Of a DNA stretch of 64,000 nucleotides, positions 26,636-35,299 are shown one piece after another. Origin of the DNA: SYOC01 sp964441775. Lineage in GTDB: Bacteria > Desulfobacterota > Binatia > Bin18. The stretch covers positions 13,725 to 77,724 of the forward strand of contig CAYTVL010000029.1 of the NCBI GenBank assembly GCA_964441775.1. Direction: 5' to 3'. The notes below the pieces were generated by a model. The model saw only the letters and a list, made by a program, of their open reading frames with translations, did not search any database and was not told the DNA's origin. Position 1 is the stretch's first letter. Each line of letters opens with the position of its first letter. The position numbers and the translations under genes are program-made.

Positions 26636-27596
26636 CAACTGGATCTTGTATAACGGCACGCTCAAGCTGTTTTCCTTAGCGTTTGCCATTGGTCTCTGGT
26701 TATTAGTTAATGCCGGAGAACGGGAGACCGAACAAACTCTTCTCTTACCTCTAGAATTGCGCAACCTTTCTCCACAACTTGTGGTTGTCGGGCATAGAGC
26801 GGAAGAGATCGATGTTCGCGTGAGTGGACCGCGAACGTTGCTTGGACGGTTGAGTCCGAAGAAAATTTCGCTTGATCTTGCTCAAGTGCGGCCAGGTCCC
26901 TCTTCTTTTCGCGTAACTCCGGAGCTGCTCAATTTACCGCGAGGCGTAAAAATGCTGCGGGTGACCCCGTCCGTCATTAGTTTGGATATTGCCCGCCTGA
27001 AGAAACGGATCGTGCCTGTACGAGTGGACCTGGTCGGAAAGCCGCCGTTTGGGTATACGACCGGAGAGATAGAAGTGTCGCCATCGACGGTGGAGGTCTC
27101 CGGCCCCGCTCCCCAAGTGGACCAACTACAAGCCGTTGTCACCGAGACTGTGGATGTTACTAGTCTCACGCAGACAACGACGCGAACACTCCAATTGCAA
27201 GGGACGGACGGCGATCTTATTGCCTTCAACGTGGATCAAGTGCATGCGCGTTTGGAAGTGCAAGAGGTGATGATTACGCGAGAGTTCCGCCGTTTACGGC
27301 CAATTCTCAAGAACGCCGCCTATCGAACGACGTCGAGCTTGCCGTTGACAGAGGTGACTGTGCGAGGACCGCAACTCGTGGTGGAAAAACTGAGCATCGC
27401 GAGCGATGGGGTCTTTGTGGACGCGAGCGGCAAAGGGCCGGGAGTCGTGACCTTGCCAGTGACGGTGCGCGTGCCGCCTGGGGTGGAGGTGATTGCGCAA
27501 GACCCGACAGAGGTAGAAGTAACTCTCAGAGCGGACGAGGAAAAGAAACCGTCAAAAACGCCGATACTAGAGAAGAAAAAAAGACTGGGAGCATGA
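26616..27596 (+). CDS. ybbR: CdaA regulator, YbbR-domain protein
   Basis: A 326-residue protein with one N-terminal membrane segment (about residues 14-33, LFSLAFAIGLWLLVN) and several YbbR repeats, for example VRVSGPRTLLGRL and VEVSGPAPQVDQL, in the extracytoplasmic part. YbbR (CdaR) modulates CdaA activity. The ATG at 26616 lies inside the end of cdaA, a coupled arrangement, and the upstream 120 bases of open frame are out-of-frame cdaA sequence. The stop is one base before the ATG of glmM. Confidence 0.82.
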   Translation: MLWRELSNWILYNGTLKLFSLAFAIGLWLLVNAGERETEQTLLLPLELRNLSPQLVVVGHRAEEIDVRVSGPRTLLGRLSPKKISLDLAQVRPGPSSFRVTPELLNLPRGVKMLRVTPSVISLDIARLKKRIVPVRVDLVGKPPFGYTTGEIEVSPSTVEVSGPAPQVDQLQAVVTETVDVTSLTQTTTRTLQLQGTDGDLIAFNVDQVHARLEVQEVMITREFRRLRPILKNAAYRTTSSLPLTEVTVRGPQLVVEKLSIASDGVFVDASGKGPGVVTLPVTVRVPPGVEVIAQDPTEVEVTLRADEEKKPSKTPILEKKKRLGA

Positions 27597-27597
27597 T

Positions 27598-28980
27598 ATG
27601 GCTAACAATGGACTTGTGCGAGAACGACTGTTCGGAACGGATGGCATCCGTGGAGTGGCGAATGTTGAACCGATGACCTCGGAAACTGCTCTCCGGGTCG
27701 GGCGCGCCCTCGCCTATGTGTTCCGCAATCGGCGTGGACGTCACAAAATTCTGATAGGGAAAGACACGCGTTTGTCCGGGTACATGCTCGAAACTGCCTT
27801 GGCGTCCGGTATTTGTTCGATGGGCGTCGACGTCCTTTTGGTTGGACCGATTCCTACCCCCGGCATCGCTTTCCTGACCAGGAATTTACGAGCCGACGCC
27901 GGAGTTGTCATTTCCGCTTCTCATAATCCTTTTCAAGATAACGGAATTAAGGTGTTTTCGCATGACGGGTTCAAATTGCCAGATGAACTGGAGAACGAGA
28001 TTGAAGAGCTGGTGCTGGACGGGAAGATTGATCATTTGCGTCCCACTGCCACAACGATCGGCAAGGCTTTCCGTATCGACGACGCAGAGGGACGCTACAA
28101 CGTCTTTGTGAAGACCAATTTTCCACGACACCTGACGCTTGAAGGAATAAAAGTCGTGGTGGACTGCGCCCATGGCGCGGCGTACAAAGTTGCGCCTGAG
28201 GTGTTGCAAGAGTTAGGGGCGGACGTGATTGCCATCGGAGTCGAACCGAATGGCGAGAACATTAACCAGAATTGTGGAGCATTGTACCCTCACCACGTGC
28301 AACGCCTCGTGCGCGAACATGGCGCTGATTTTGGCGTGGCGCTCGATGGCGACGCCGACCGGGCCATTCTGGTGGATGAAACTGGTGAAATTGTTGACGG
28401 CGATGCGATCATGGCGATCGCCGCGCAAGAGATGATGCACAACGGCGCGCTCCGTCAGCAAACAGTGGTGGGGACGGTCATGAGCAATCTCGGACTAGAG
28501 GTTGCATTGAAACAACTGGGCGTGCAGTTGGTGCGGACCGCGGTGGGGGACCGTTATGTGGTCGAGGAAATGTTGCGTGGCGGATACAATTTAGGTGGAG
28601 AGCAGTCTGGGCATATTGTATTCCTCGACGCTAACACGACCGGCGATGGCACGGTGACGTTCCTGTCTGTTTTGTCCATCATGGCGCAGCGCCAACGCCC
28701 ACTCTCCGAGCTGAAAAAGATCGTGCTCCGTTATCCACAAGTGCTCATCAATGTCAAAGTGCGAGAACGACGTGATCTGATGGCGGTGGAGCCGGTGGCC
28801 AAAGCGATGAGCCGTGTGACTGCAGCGCTAGGAGAACGGGGAAGACTCCTCGTCCGCTACTCTGGCACCGAGCCGCTCGTGCGCGTCATGGTGGAAGGCG
28901 AGGATCTCAGCGCCGTGAAAGGCTATGGTGAAGAGGTAGCCGCCATCGTGCGGACGCATCTAGGAGTGCATGAACAGTAA
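27598..28980 (+). CDS. glmM: Phosphoglucosamine mutase
   Basis: The 460-residue enzyme converts glucosamine-6-phosphate to glucosamine-1-phosphate for UDP-GlcNAc and peptidoglycan synthesis. FGTDGIRG opens the first domain (12-19), the phosphoserine is Ser108 in SASHNP, and the magnesium loop is DGDADR near 248. The C-terminal phosphate site is RYSGTEPLVRVMVEG. It is the last gene of the cdaA-ybbR-glmM unit; 200 bases later a strong terminator follows. No acpS-like gene lies between it and nnrD. Confidence 0.95.
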   Translation: MANNGLVRERLFGTDGIRGVANVEPMTSETALRVGRALAYVFRNRRGRHKILIGKDTRLSGYMLETALASGICSMGVDVLLVGPIPTPGIAFLTRNLRADAGVVISASHNPFQDNGIKVFSHDGFKLPDELENEIEELVLDGKIDHLRPTATTIGKAFRIDDAEGRYNVFVKTNFPRHLTLEGIKVVVDCAHGAAYKVAPEVLQELGADVIAIGVEPNGENINQNCGALYPHHVQRLVREHGADFGVALDGDADRAILVDETGEIVDGDAIMAIAAQEMMHNGALRQQTVVGTVMSNLGLEVALKQLGVQLVRTAVGDRYVVEEMLRGGYNLGGEQSGHIVFLDANTTGDGTVTFLSVLSIMAQRQRPLSELKKIVLRYPQVLINVKVRERRDLMAVEPVAKAMSRVTAALGERGRLLVRYSGTEPLVRVMVEGEDLSAVKGYGEEVAAIVRTHLGVHEQ

Positions 28981-29017
28981 TAGACCATCACAGTGACAAT
29001 GAAGGCGAATGGCGGCT

Positions 29018-29054
29018 ACGTCATTCCGGGCGAGCAACGTGAGACCCGGAATCC
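29018..29054 (+). repeat. 37-bp repeat, copy 1 (left of nnrD)
   Basis: The sequence from 29018 to 29054 contains an ATTCCGGG...CCCGGAAT hairpin (29023-29052). Its reverse complement recurs at 30927-30963 with one mismatch in 37 bases. The two copies face each other across the nnrD gene. It has the character of a mobile intergenic repeat. Confidence 0.7.
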
Positions 29055-29070
29055 GGGGATAGGAGAGCAT

Positions 29071-29123
29071 GAGATATGAGACAGAGATAGAGAGGGAGCG
29101 GAGTAGTCTCTGTCTCTCATCTC
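29071..29123. repeat. Imperfect inverted repeat with GAGACAGAGA arms
   Basis: GAGATATGAGACAGAGA (29071-29087) faces TCTCTGTCTCTCATCTC (29107-29123), a near-perfect hairpin with one bulge. It lies between the 37-bp repeat and the terminator, in the 259-base gap after glmM. Together these elements explain most of the gap. Confidence 0.45.
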
Positions 29124-29187
29124 TGTCTTGCTTTGACTTAGCTGCTAGTCTGTCTGCTTGTCCAGACAGCGAATCGCGGTTAGGGTA

Positions 29188-29221
29188 AGGGCGGGTTGCT
29201 AACCCGCCCTTTTTCTTTTTT
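29188..29221 (+). terminator. Rho-independent terminator after glmM
   Basis: A perfect 10-bp stem, AGGGCGGGTT and AACCCGCCCT, with a 3-base loop, is followed by a T-rich tail to 29221. It should end the tilS-glmM transcript, so nnrD probably has its own promoter or is read-through. Confidence 0.85.
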
Positions 29222-29239
29222 GAGGAGAGTGCAAGAGCC

Positions 29240-30862
29240 ATGTACTTGGTCACAGCCCGAGAGATGCGCGAGCTGGATCGACTTACCATCGAGGAATACG
29301 GAACGCCTGGCCACGTGTTGATGGAGCGCGCCGGCGCCGGCGCCACTGAGGCCCTGCTACAGATGTTTCCCCACCTCCGTGAAACCGCCGTGCTCATTAT
29401 TGCTGGGAAAGGGAATAACGGCGGAGATGGGCTGGTCATGGCGCGGCTGCTCAAGAAACAGGGCGTTTCTTGTGAAGTCGTGCTGGTCGCAAAAAAAAAG
29501 GAAGTGCAAGGCGACGCCCTGCGAAATCTGCAAGCCTTTCTCCGCATGCGCGGAAAAGTAACCGAGATCACCGAGCCCGGCCATCTCGCGCTGCTGCACG
29601 ACAAGCTGAAGAAGTGCGGCGTCATTGTTGACGCCTTGCTCGGTACGGGGCTGAATGCTCCCGTCCGCGGTTTGTTAGAAAATCTTATTGACCTTATCAA
29701 TATAAGCGGGCTGCCGGTTGTGGCGGTGGATATTCCTTCGGGACTCGATGCGGACCGTGGAGAACCGCTGGGCGTCGCCGTGCAAGCTGAACTCACTGTG
29801 ACGTTCGGATTCCCCAAAGTGGGGCACATCGGTGATCCCGGAGAACGGTATGTTGGCAAACTCGCAATTGTAGACATCGGTATCGCTCCCGAAGCCATTG
29901 CAAAAGTGCGTCCTCAAGTAGAACTTCTCACGAAAGAAGAAGTGGGGGGGCTTGTGCGAGTGCGCCATCGCGCCGCGCATAAGGGCGACTTTGGCCACCT
30001 GTTAGTGTTGGCGGGAGCGCGCGGGAAAAGCGGGGCGGCGCTCTTGTGCGGCGGGGCGGCGTTACGAGCGGGCGCTGGTCTTGTTACGCTTGGCGGGCCC
30101 AGCTCTCTCAACGGCGTCTTTTCTACCGCGTTGACTGAAGCGATGACCGTGCCCCTGCCTGAACTCCCTGACGGCAGTTTCTGCTTGGATGAGCATGCCC
30201 TCAGGCAGGCCGTAGCAGGAAAGAACGTGATTGCTTTTGGCCCTGGAGTAGGCGTCTCGACTGACACGATTGGCGTGACGCGTTGGCTACTCACCCACAG
30301 TGAGGTTCCGCTCGTCATTGACGCCGACGGATTAAACTGTCTCGCGACTGACATGACGATGTTGCAACATGCTCGCGTGCCTGTCGTGTTAACTCCGCAT
30401 CCGGGGGAAATGGCGCGTTTACTTGGCTCCACAAACGCCGAGGTGCAAACGCAACGTCTCGCGGTGGCGCGTGATTTTGCTAAACGGCATGGCTGCTTTC
30501 TCGTTTTGAAAGGCGCGAATACGGTGATCGCGGCGCCCGACGGACGCGCCTGGGTCAACTCGACCGGTAATCCTGGTATGGCCAGCGGCGGCATGGGTGA
30601 TGTGTTGACTGGCATTATTAGCGGGCTCCTTGCTCAAGGCTATCCCCCGGAAGAGGCGTGTGGTCTCGGTGTGTTTTTACATGGTCACGTTGGTGATATG
30701 GCGGCGGAAGAACGAGGTGAAATCGGTATTGTTGCGCGAGACCTGATCGAGCGACTGCCCAGCGGGCTGCGTGCGTTGCACGAGGCGGCGCTGCCGAGGG
30801 ATGTAGAAGACCACTACAGTGAAGATGGGGGGCAGTCTGTGAAGATGGGGGGCAGTCTGTGA
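29240..30862 (+). CDS. nnrD: Bifunctional NAD(P)H-hydrate repair enzyme
   Basis: This 540-residue fusion repairs damaged NAD(P)H. The N-terminal part is the NAD(P)H-hydrate epimerase (AGKGNNGGDGLVMARLL), and the C-terminal ribokinase-like part from about 240 is the ADP-dependent dehydratase (SGAALLCGGAALRAGAGLVT, ADGLNCL, NPGMASGGMGDVLTGI, quoted in pieces). The start ATG is preceded by GAGGAGAG. The last residues (GGQSVKMGGSL) derive from a 20-bp tandem duplication at 30821-30860. Near-identical inverted repeats flank the gene at 29018 and 30927. Confidence 0.93.
   Translation: MYLVTAREMRELDRLTIEEYGTPGHVLMERAGAGATEALLQMFPHLRETAVLIIAGKGNNGGDGLVMARLLKKQGVSCEVVLVAKKKEVQGDALRNLQAFLRMRGKVTEITEPGHLALLHDKLKKCGVIVDALLGTGLNAPVRGLLENLIDLINISGLPVVAVDIPSGLDADRGEPLGVAVQAELTVTFGFPKVGHIGDPGERYVGKLAIVDIGIAPEAIAKVRPQVELLTKEEVGGLVRVRHRAAHKGDFGHLLVLAGARGKSGAALLCGGAALRAGAGLVTLGGPSSLNGVFSTALTEAMTVPLPELPDGSFCLDEHALRQAVAGKNVIAFGPGVGVSTDTIGVTRWLLTHSEVPLVIDADGLNCLATDMTMLQHARVPVVLTPHPGEMARLLGSTNAEVQTQRLAVARDFAKRHGCFLVLKGANTVIAAPDGRAWVNSTGNPGMASGGMGDVLTGIISGLLAQGYPPEEACGLGVFLHGHVGDMAAEERGEIGIVARDLIERLPSGLRALHEAALPRDVEDHYSEDGGQSVKMGGSL
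30821..30860 (+). repeat. 20-bp perfect tandem duplication at the nnrD end
   Basis: Positions 30821-30840 are repeated exactly at 30841-30860. The unit length is not a multiple of 3, so the second copy is read in another frame and creates the present stop codon at 30860-30862. With one copy, translation would continue into the following repeat. Confidence 0.85.
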
Positions 30863-30869
30863 CCATGTC

Positions 30870-30889
30870 ATTCCCGCACAAGCGGGAAT
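30870..30889 (+). repeat. dRS3-like ATTCCC-N8-GGGAAT palindrome
   Basis: ATTCCCGCACAAGCGGGAAT is a 20-base palindrome of the form known as dRS3 in Neisseria and similar repeats in other proteobacteria. It is the first half of the repeat cluster between nnrD and tsaE. Confidence 0.5.
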
Positions 30890-30926
30890 CCAGAAACATA
30901 TGGCACTGACTCCCGCTCTAGTTCCT

Positions 30927-30963
30927 GGATTCCGGGTCTCGCGTTGCTCGCCCGGAATGACGT
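30927..30963 (-). repeat. 37-bp repeat, copy 2 (right of nnrD, inverted)
   Basis: Inverted partner of the copy at 29018-29054, one mismatch in 37 bases. It contains the hairpin ATTCCGGG...CCCGGAAT at 30929-30958. It lies just upstream of tsaE and could affect its expression. Confidence 0.7.
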
Positions 30964-31006
30964 ACCTGCTGTTTCCCCCTCATATTTAATGTGTCGGGCC
31001 ATTAGC

Positions 31007-31501
31007 ATGATTCATGAAATCCACACTTCCTCGCCCGAGGAAACGCAAGCTTGGGCTGCTCAACTCGGCGCCTTGCTGTTTCCGGGAGCGGTAATTGGCT
31101 TGGAGGGCGATCTTGGCGCCGGGAAGACCTGTTTTGTCAAAGGACTGGCGACCGGCCTGGGTCTTAACGAGGACGAAATCTCCAGCCCTACCTTTACTCT
31201 CATCGCTGAACACTATAGGGGAAGACTTCCGCTCTATCATATCGATCTATACCGTCTTGAAGGCGCCAAACTCGAAGAGGTAGGGGAGATAGGGATAGAA
31301 GAGTATCTTGCCGGTCAGGGAGTGGCGGCAATTGAGTGGTTTAGTTTTTTCCCAGATAGTGTGGTGAACAATTATTTGCTTGTGACCTTGGCGTTTGTCA
31401 ATGAAAACGAACGCGTGCTCAAGCTGACTCCACACGGCGAGCAGTATGAACAGATAGTGAAAATTTTACTTGGAGTAGAAAGCAAGAGGCGTGTGACGTA
31501 A
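31007..31501 (+). CDS. tsaE: tRNA t6A modification ATPase TsaE
   Basis: A 164-residue P-loop protein needed for threonylcarbamoyladenosine (t6A) in ANN-reading tRNAs. Walker A is GDLGAGKT (34-41), followed by SSPTFTLIAEHY and the YHIDLYRLEG block with conserved aspartate. A short C-terminal tail follows. I chose the ATG at 31007; an ATG at 30990 is possible. It follows nnrD, a common pairing, and precedes lysC by 32 bases. Confidence 0.9.
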   Translation: MIHEIHTSSPEETQAWAAQLGALLFPGAVIGLEGDLGAGKTCFVKGLATGLGLNEDEISSPTFTLIAEHYRGRLPLYHIDLYRLEGAKLEEVGEIGIEEYLAGQGVAAIEWFSFFPDSVVNNYLLVTLAFVNENERVLKLTPHGEQYEQIVKILLGVESKRRVT

Positions 31502-31533
31502 CACGCTGCATGTGACAAGGTGTGTTGCAAGGT

Positions 31534-32748
31534 ATGTTAATTGTTCAAAAATATGGTGGCACGTCGGTCGGATCGGTTGAGCGCATCAAAGGCGTGGCCA
31601 AGCGCGTCGCGGCGACGAAAGAGGCTGGTCATAAAGTGGCGGTGGTCGTCTCTGCTATGAGCGGAGAGACCAATCGGCTCTTGGCGTTGGCGAAAGAAGT
31701 CTCAGCTCGCCCCGACGAGCGTGAGAGCGATGTGTTGGTATCCACCGGCGAGCAGGTGTCAGTGGCGCTGTTGGCGATGGCGCTCAAAGAGCTGGGGTAT
31801 TCGGCCTTTTCCATGCTGGGGCACCAAGTGCAGATCGAGACCGATAGCGCTTTTGGTCGTGCCCGTATCAAAAACATTCACGCCGATCGGCTCTTGTCCG
31901 CCCTGCGGGATGGGCATATCGTGGTGGTCGCCGGTTTTCAGGGCGTGGATGCGGACGATAACATTACGACTCTTGGTCGGGGTGGTTCCGATACTACGGC
32001 GGTGGCGATTGCCGCAGCGACGAAGGCCGATGCGTGTGAGATCTACACTGATGTTGATGGAGTCTACAGCGCCGACCCGCGCATCTGTCCACACGCGAAG
32101 AAACTGAGCCGCATTTCCTATGACGAGATGCTTGAACTGGCGAGCTTAGGCGCCAAGGTCTTGCAAATTCGTTCCGTGGAGTTCGCCAAGCGCTATCAAG
32201 TGCCAGTGCATGTGCGTTCCAGCTTTTCTCCGGATGAAGGGACCTGGCTGATACATGAGGAGCTGAATATGGAGGATGTGACCGTTTCAGGGGTAACGTC
32301 GGATCTGGATCAGGTGAAGATCACCGTACAGCATGTGCCCGACCGTCCAGGTTTAGCGGCGAAGCTGTTTGGACCGATTGCCGCTGATAACGTCGTGGTT
32401 GACATGATTATCCAAAACGCGAGCGCCGAGGGGTACACGGATTTGACGTTCACAGTGCCGAAAGGCGATGCGCAAAAAGCGTTGGAGCGCGTGAAAGCGG
32501 CGGTGCCTGAGCTGGGGGCCAAAAACGTCGTGTCGGATAGCGACGTCGCCAAGGTGTCCATTGTCGGCTTAGGCATGCGCAGTCACGCTGGTGTCGCCGC
32601 GCGCATGTTCGAGACGCTGTCGCGTGAAGGCATTAATATCCAGATGATTTCTACTTCAGAGATAAAAATTTCCGTGGTTATCGACGCAAAATATACAGAA
32701 CTGGCAGTCCGTGTGTTGCACGACGCCTTTGTCACCCCGGTAGAATGA
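31534..32748 (+). CDS. lysC: Aspartate kinase
   Basis: The 404-residue enzyme phosphorylates aspartate, the first step towards lysine, threonine and methionine. KYGGTSVG near the N terminus binds ATP and FTTLGRGGSD-type residues appear as TTLGRGGSDTTA. Two ACT domains in the C-terminal third (VPDRPGLAAKLF; LGMRSHAGVAARMFE) indicate feedback control by an amino acid. I prefer the ATG at 31534 (LIVQKYGG) to the GTG at 31522. It is one base before the ATG of cimA, suggesting translational coupling. Confidence 0.93.
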   Translation: MLIVQKYGGTSVGSVERIKGVAKRVAATKEAGHKVAVVVSAMSGETNRLLALAKEVSARPDERESDVLVSTGEQVSVALLAMALKELGYSAFSMLGHQVQIETDSAFGRARIKNIHADRLLSALRDGHIVVVAGFQGVDADDNITTLGRGGSDTTAVAIAAATKADACEIYTDVDGVYSADPRICPHAKKLSRISYDEMLELASLGAKVLQIRSVEFAKRYQVPVHVRSSFSPDEGTWLIHEELNMEDVTVSGVTSDLDQVKITVQHVPDRPGLAAKLFGPIAADNVVVDMIIQNASAEGYTDLTFTVPKGDAQKALERVKAAVPELGAKNVVSDSDVAKVSIVGLGMRSHAGVAARMFETLSREGINIQMISTSEIKISVVIDAKYTELAVRVLHDAFVTPVE

Positions 32749-32749
32749 T

Positions 32750-34384
32750 ATGGCTATAAAACGAATTGTACTGTACGACACCACGCTGAGGGACGGGTGC
32801 CAGTCGGAAGACGTGGCCTTCACGCTTGAAGATAAACTGCGAATCGCAGAAAAACTCGATGATCTCGGCCTCGCGTACATTGAAGGCGGCTGGCCGGGAT
32901 CGAATCCTCGTGATGAAGAGTTTTTTCATGCGGTAAAGAAGTTACACCTCAAGCACGCGCGCGTCTCCGCTTTTGGCTCTACGCGTCGCGCCAACATCAC
33001 CGCTGGTGAAGACTTCAATATCCGTCTGTTGCTCAAGGCGGAGACGCCGGTGGTCACCATCGTCGGCAAGACGTGGGATTTGCACGTGCGCGACGATTTG
33101 CGCATCTCGAAGAAGGCCAATCTGGAAGTGATTGCCGATTCGATTGCGTATCTCAAAAAACGTGTTGACCAAGTCTTCTTCGACGCGGAGCACTTTTTCG
33201 ACGGCTACGCCGCAAATCCGGAATACGCCATTGAGTGCATCAAAGCCGCCGCTGAAGCCGGCGCCGACGCGATCGTGTTGTGCGATACCCGTGGCGGACG
33301 CCTGCCGCATGAAGTGCTCGCGGGCACGCGCGCGGCGGGGCAAGCCGTCTCGGCGCCGTTGGGGATTCATTGTCACAATGATTGTGAACTGGCCGTCGCC
33401 AATTCGTTGGCTGGCGTTGAGGGCGGCGCGGTGCAAGTGCAGGGCACCATCAACGGATTCGGTGAGCGCTGCGGCAATGCCAATCTCTGTTCGGTGATTC
33501 CAAATCTGCAACTGAAACATGGCTACCAGTGCGTTTCGGCGGCGCAGCTTACGCATCTTGCCGAGGTATCACGGTTTGTCTATGAACTCGCCAATATCGA
33601 GCCGAACAAGCGGCAAGCGTACGTTGGCGTGAGCGCCTTCGCCCACAAAGGCGGGCTGCATGTGGCGGCGGTGCAGAAAAATCGTGAGACCTACGAACAT
33701 ATTGATCCGGAATTGACCGGCAACACGCAGCGCGTACTGGTGTCGGATTTGTCCGGACGCAGCAACGTGATCTACAAAGCCAAGCAGTTTGGTTTGGACG
33801 TGGAGAATTCTGATCCCGCCGTCAAGCAGATACTTGAGGAAGTCAAACGTTTGGAAAACGTCGGCTTCCAGTACGAAGGCGCCGAAGCGTCATTTGAGCT
33901 GCTGATGCAAAAGGCGCTGAACGGCCAGGTGCGCCATTTTCGCCTTATTGGGTTCCGCGTGATCGATGAGAAACGTAAAGAAGATGAGCCCCCTCTGTCC
34001 GAAGCCACGATCATGGTGGAAGGGCCGGACGGCGCTGTCGAGCATACAGCGGCGCAGGGCAATGGACCCGTCAATGCGCTCGACCGCGCTCTGCGCAAAG
34101 CGCTTACGAAGTTCTATCCGCAACTGGAAAAGATGGAGCTGCACGACTATAAAGTACGCGTGCTTGGCGCCGGGGAGAGCGGAGGCACGGCGTCCATCGT
34201 GCGCGTTTTGATCGAGTCAGGAGACGAGCAGGACCGTTGGGGCACAGTGGGAGTGTCCCCCAATGTTATTGAGGCGAGCTGGCAAGCGCTCGTCGATAGC
34301 ATTGAGTACAAGCTCTACAAAGACAACAAACACGCGCACGTCGACCAGCAGCAAGCGGCGCGGCGGTCGACCAGTCGCGAGTGA
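32750..34384 (+). CDS. cimA: (R)-citramalate synthase
   Basis: A 544-residue enzyme of the LeuA/CimA family. YDTTLRDGCQSEDVAFTLEDK is the substrate/metal motif (quoted here only to show the TLRDG core), HCHND (residues near 205) binds the metal, and a C-terminal LeuA dimer regulatory domain follows (SGGTASIVRVLIES). Citramalate synthase condenses pyruvate and acetyl-CoA on the threonine-independent isoleucine route. The long form with an insertion around 300-400 (GRSNVIYKAKQFGLD) fits CimA better than 2-isopropylmalate synthase or homocitrate synthase. It is coupled to lysC. Confidence 0.85.
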   Translation: MAIKRIVLYDTTLRDGCQSEDVAFTLEDKLRIAEKLDDLGLAYIEGGWPGSNPRDEEFFHAVKKLHLKHARVSAFGSTRRANITAGEDFNIRLLLKAETPVVTIVGKTWDLHVRDDLRISKKANLEVIADSIAYLKKRVDQVFFDAEHFFDGYAANPEYAIECIKAAAEAGADAIVLCDTRGGRLPHEVLAGTRAAGQAVSAPLGIHCHNDCELAVANSLAGVEGGAVQVQGTINGFGERCGNANLCSVIPNLQLKHGYQCVSAAQLTHLAEVSRFVYELANIEPNKRQAYVGVSAFAHKGGLHVAAVQKNRETYEHIDPELTGNTQRVLVSDLSGRSNVIYKAKQFGLDVENSDPAVKQILEEVKRLENVGFQYEGAEASFELLMQKALNGQVRHFRLIGFRVIDEKRKEDEPPLSEATIMVEGPDGAVEHTAAQGNGPVNALDRALRKALTKFYPQLEKMELHDYKVRVLGAGESGGTASIVRVLIESGDEQDRWGTVGVSPNVIEASWQALVDSIEYKLYKDNKHAHVDQQQAARRSTSRE

Positions 34385-34385
34385 A

Positions 34386-34402
34386 CAAGGGACAGTTTTT
34401 CG
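34386..34402 (+). repeat. 17-bp dispersed repeat, copy 2
   Basis: Exact copy of positions 44-60, lying just after the cimA stop and before cysE. Confidence 0.5.
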
Positions 34403-34429
34403 ACTCGGTTGTTACTGTCTAGTGGTTTT

Positions 34430-35173
34430 ATGTTCTTGCAATACGTCAGAGAAGACATTCAGGCGGTTTTTGAGCGCGACCCAGCTGTGCGTTCGCGTTG
34501 GGAGGTCGTGTTTGCGTATCCGGGCTTCCACGCCGTGCTGTTTCATCGCTTTGCTCATCGGCTGTGGACGGTTGGTTGGACCACGCTTGCGCGTATCGTC
34601 AGCCACCTCTCTCGTTTCTTGACCGGGATAGAAATTCATCCTGGCGCTCGCATTGGTCGTCGATTATTCATCGATCATGGCATGGCCGTAGTGATCGGTG
34701 AGACGGCGGAAATTGGCAATGACGTAACGCTCTACCAAGGTGTGTCGTTGGCAGGGACGAGCTTGGAGAAAGGGAAGCGGCATCCCACGTTGGAAGATTG
34801 GGTGTTGGTTGGCGCCGGGGCCGCGGTGCTGGGACCGATCACTATTGGTCGCCACAGCCGCATCGGTTCCGGGTCGGTGGTTGTGCACTCCGTGCCGCCT
34901 CACTCCACCGTGGTTGGCATTCCCGGTAAAGTCGTGAAGGAAGGCGGGCTTCATCAACCGTCAGGAAGACCGATCATTACCCTCGACCACGCCAATCTTC
35001 CCGACCCGTTGTCGCGGGCGCTGACAACATTGCTCGAACATATCGAAAAAATGGAGCAACGCTTAGAAGAACTCTCTTCACGACAAGGACTGTTAGAGGA
35101 CCGTGCTGCAAAAGACGATGAGGATTTACAGCGCGTGCGCGCCCTGGTGAAGAATGGCGATGCGGCTCCGTAG
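34430..35173 (+). CDS. cysE: Serine O-acetyltransferase
   Basis: A 247-residue left-handed beta-helix acetyltransferase. FERDPAVRSRWEVVFAYPGFHA begins the N-terminal helical part (start shown only), then GIEIHPGARIGRRLFIDHGMAVVIGE and YQGVSLAGTS-type hexapeptide repeats hold the acetyl-CoA and serine sites; the histidines of IDHGMAVVIGE and HPGARIG match. It provides O-acetylserine for cysteine synthase (cysK at 59456). The C terminus has an extra coiled-coil-like Glu/Arg-rich stretch (EHIEKMEQRLEELSSRQ) beyond the standard length. The ATG at 34430 lacks an obvious ribosome site. Confidence 0.92.
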   Translation: MFLQYVREDIQAVFERDPAVRSRWEVVFAYPGFHAVLFHRFAHRLWTVGWTTLARIVSHLSRFLTGIEIHPGARIGRRLFIDHGMAVVIGETAEIGNDVTLYQGVSLAGTSLEKGKRHPTLEDWVLVGAGAAVLGPITIGRHSRIGSGSVVVHSVPPHSTVVGIPGKVVKEGGLHQPSGRPIITLDHANLPDPLSRALTTLLEHIEKMEQRLEELSSRQGLLEDRAAKDDEDLQRVRALVKNGDAAP

Positions 35174-35228
35174 CTGCTTGTTGCCGCGTTCATTGGAGGT
35201 TACGATGAGGATGTCGCCTGAGTGTTTC

Positions 35229-35257
35229 TTGACAAAACAACATTCCCCTCGGACAAT
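35229..35257 (+). promoter_or_regulatory. Sigma70-type promoter before the LysM/M23 gene
   Basis: A perfect -35 box TTGACA at 35229-35234 and a -10 like GACAAT at 35252-35257, separated by exactly 17 bases, lie 42 bases before the GTG at 35300. The gene would be transcribed alone or with apt. Confidence 0.5.
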
Positions 35258-35299
35258 AGTAATATCCTGACATAGATCCGGTTGTCATAAGAGGAAGAA

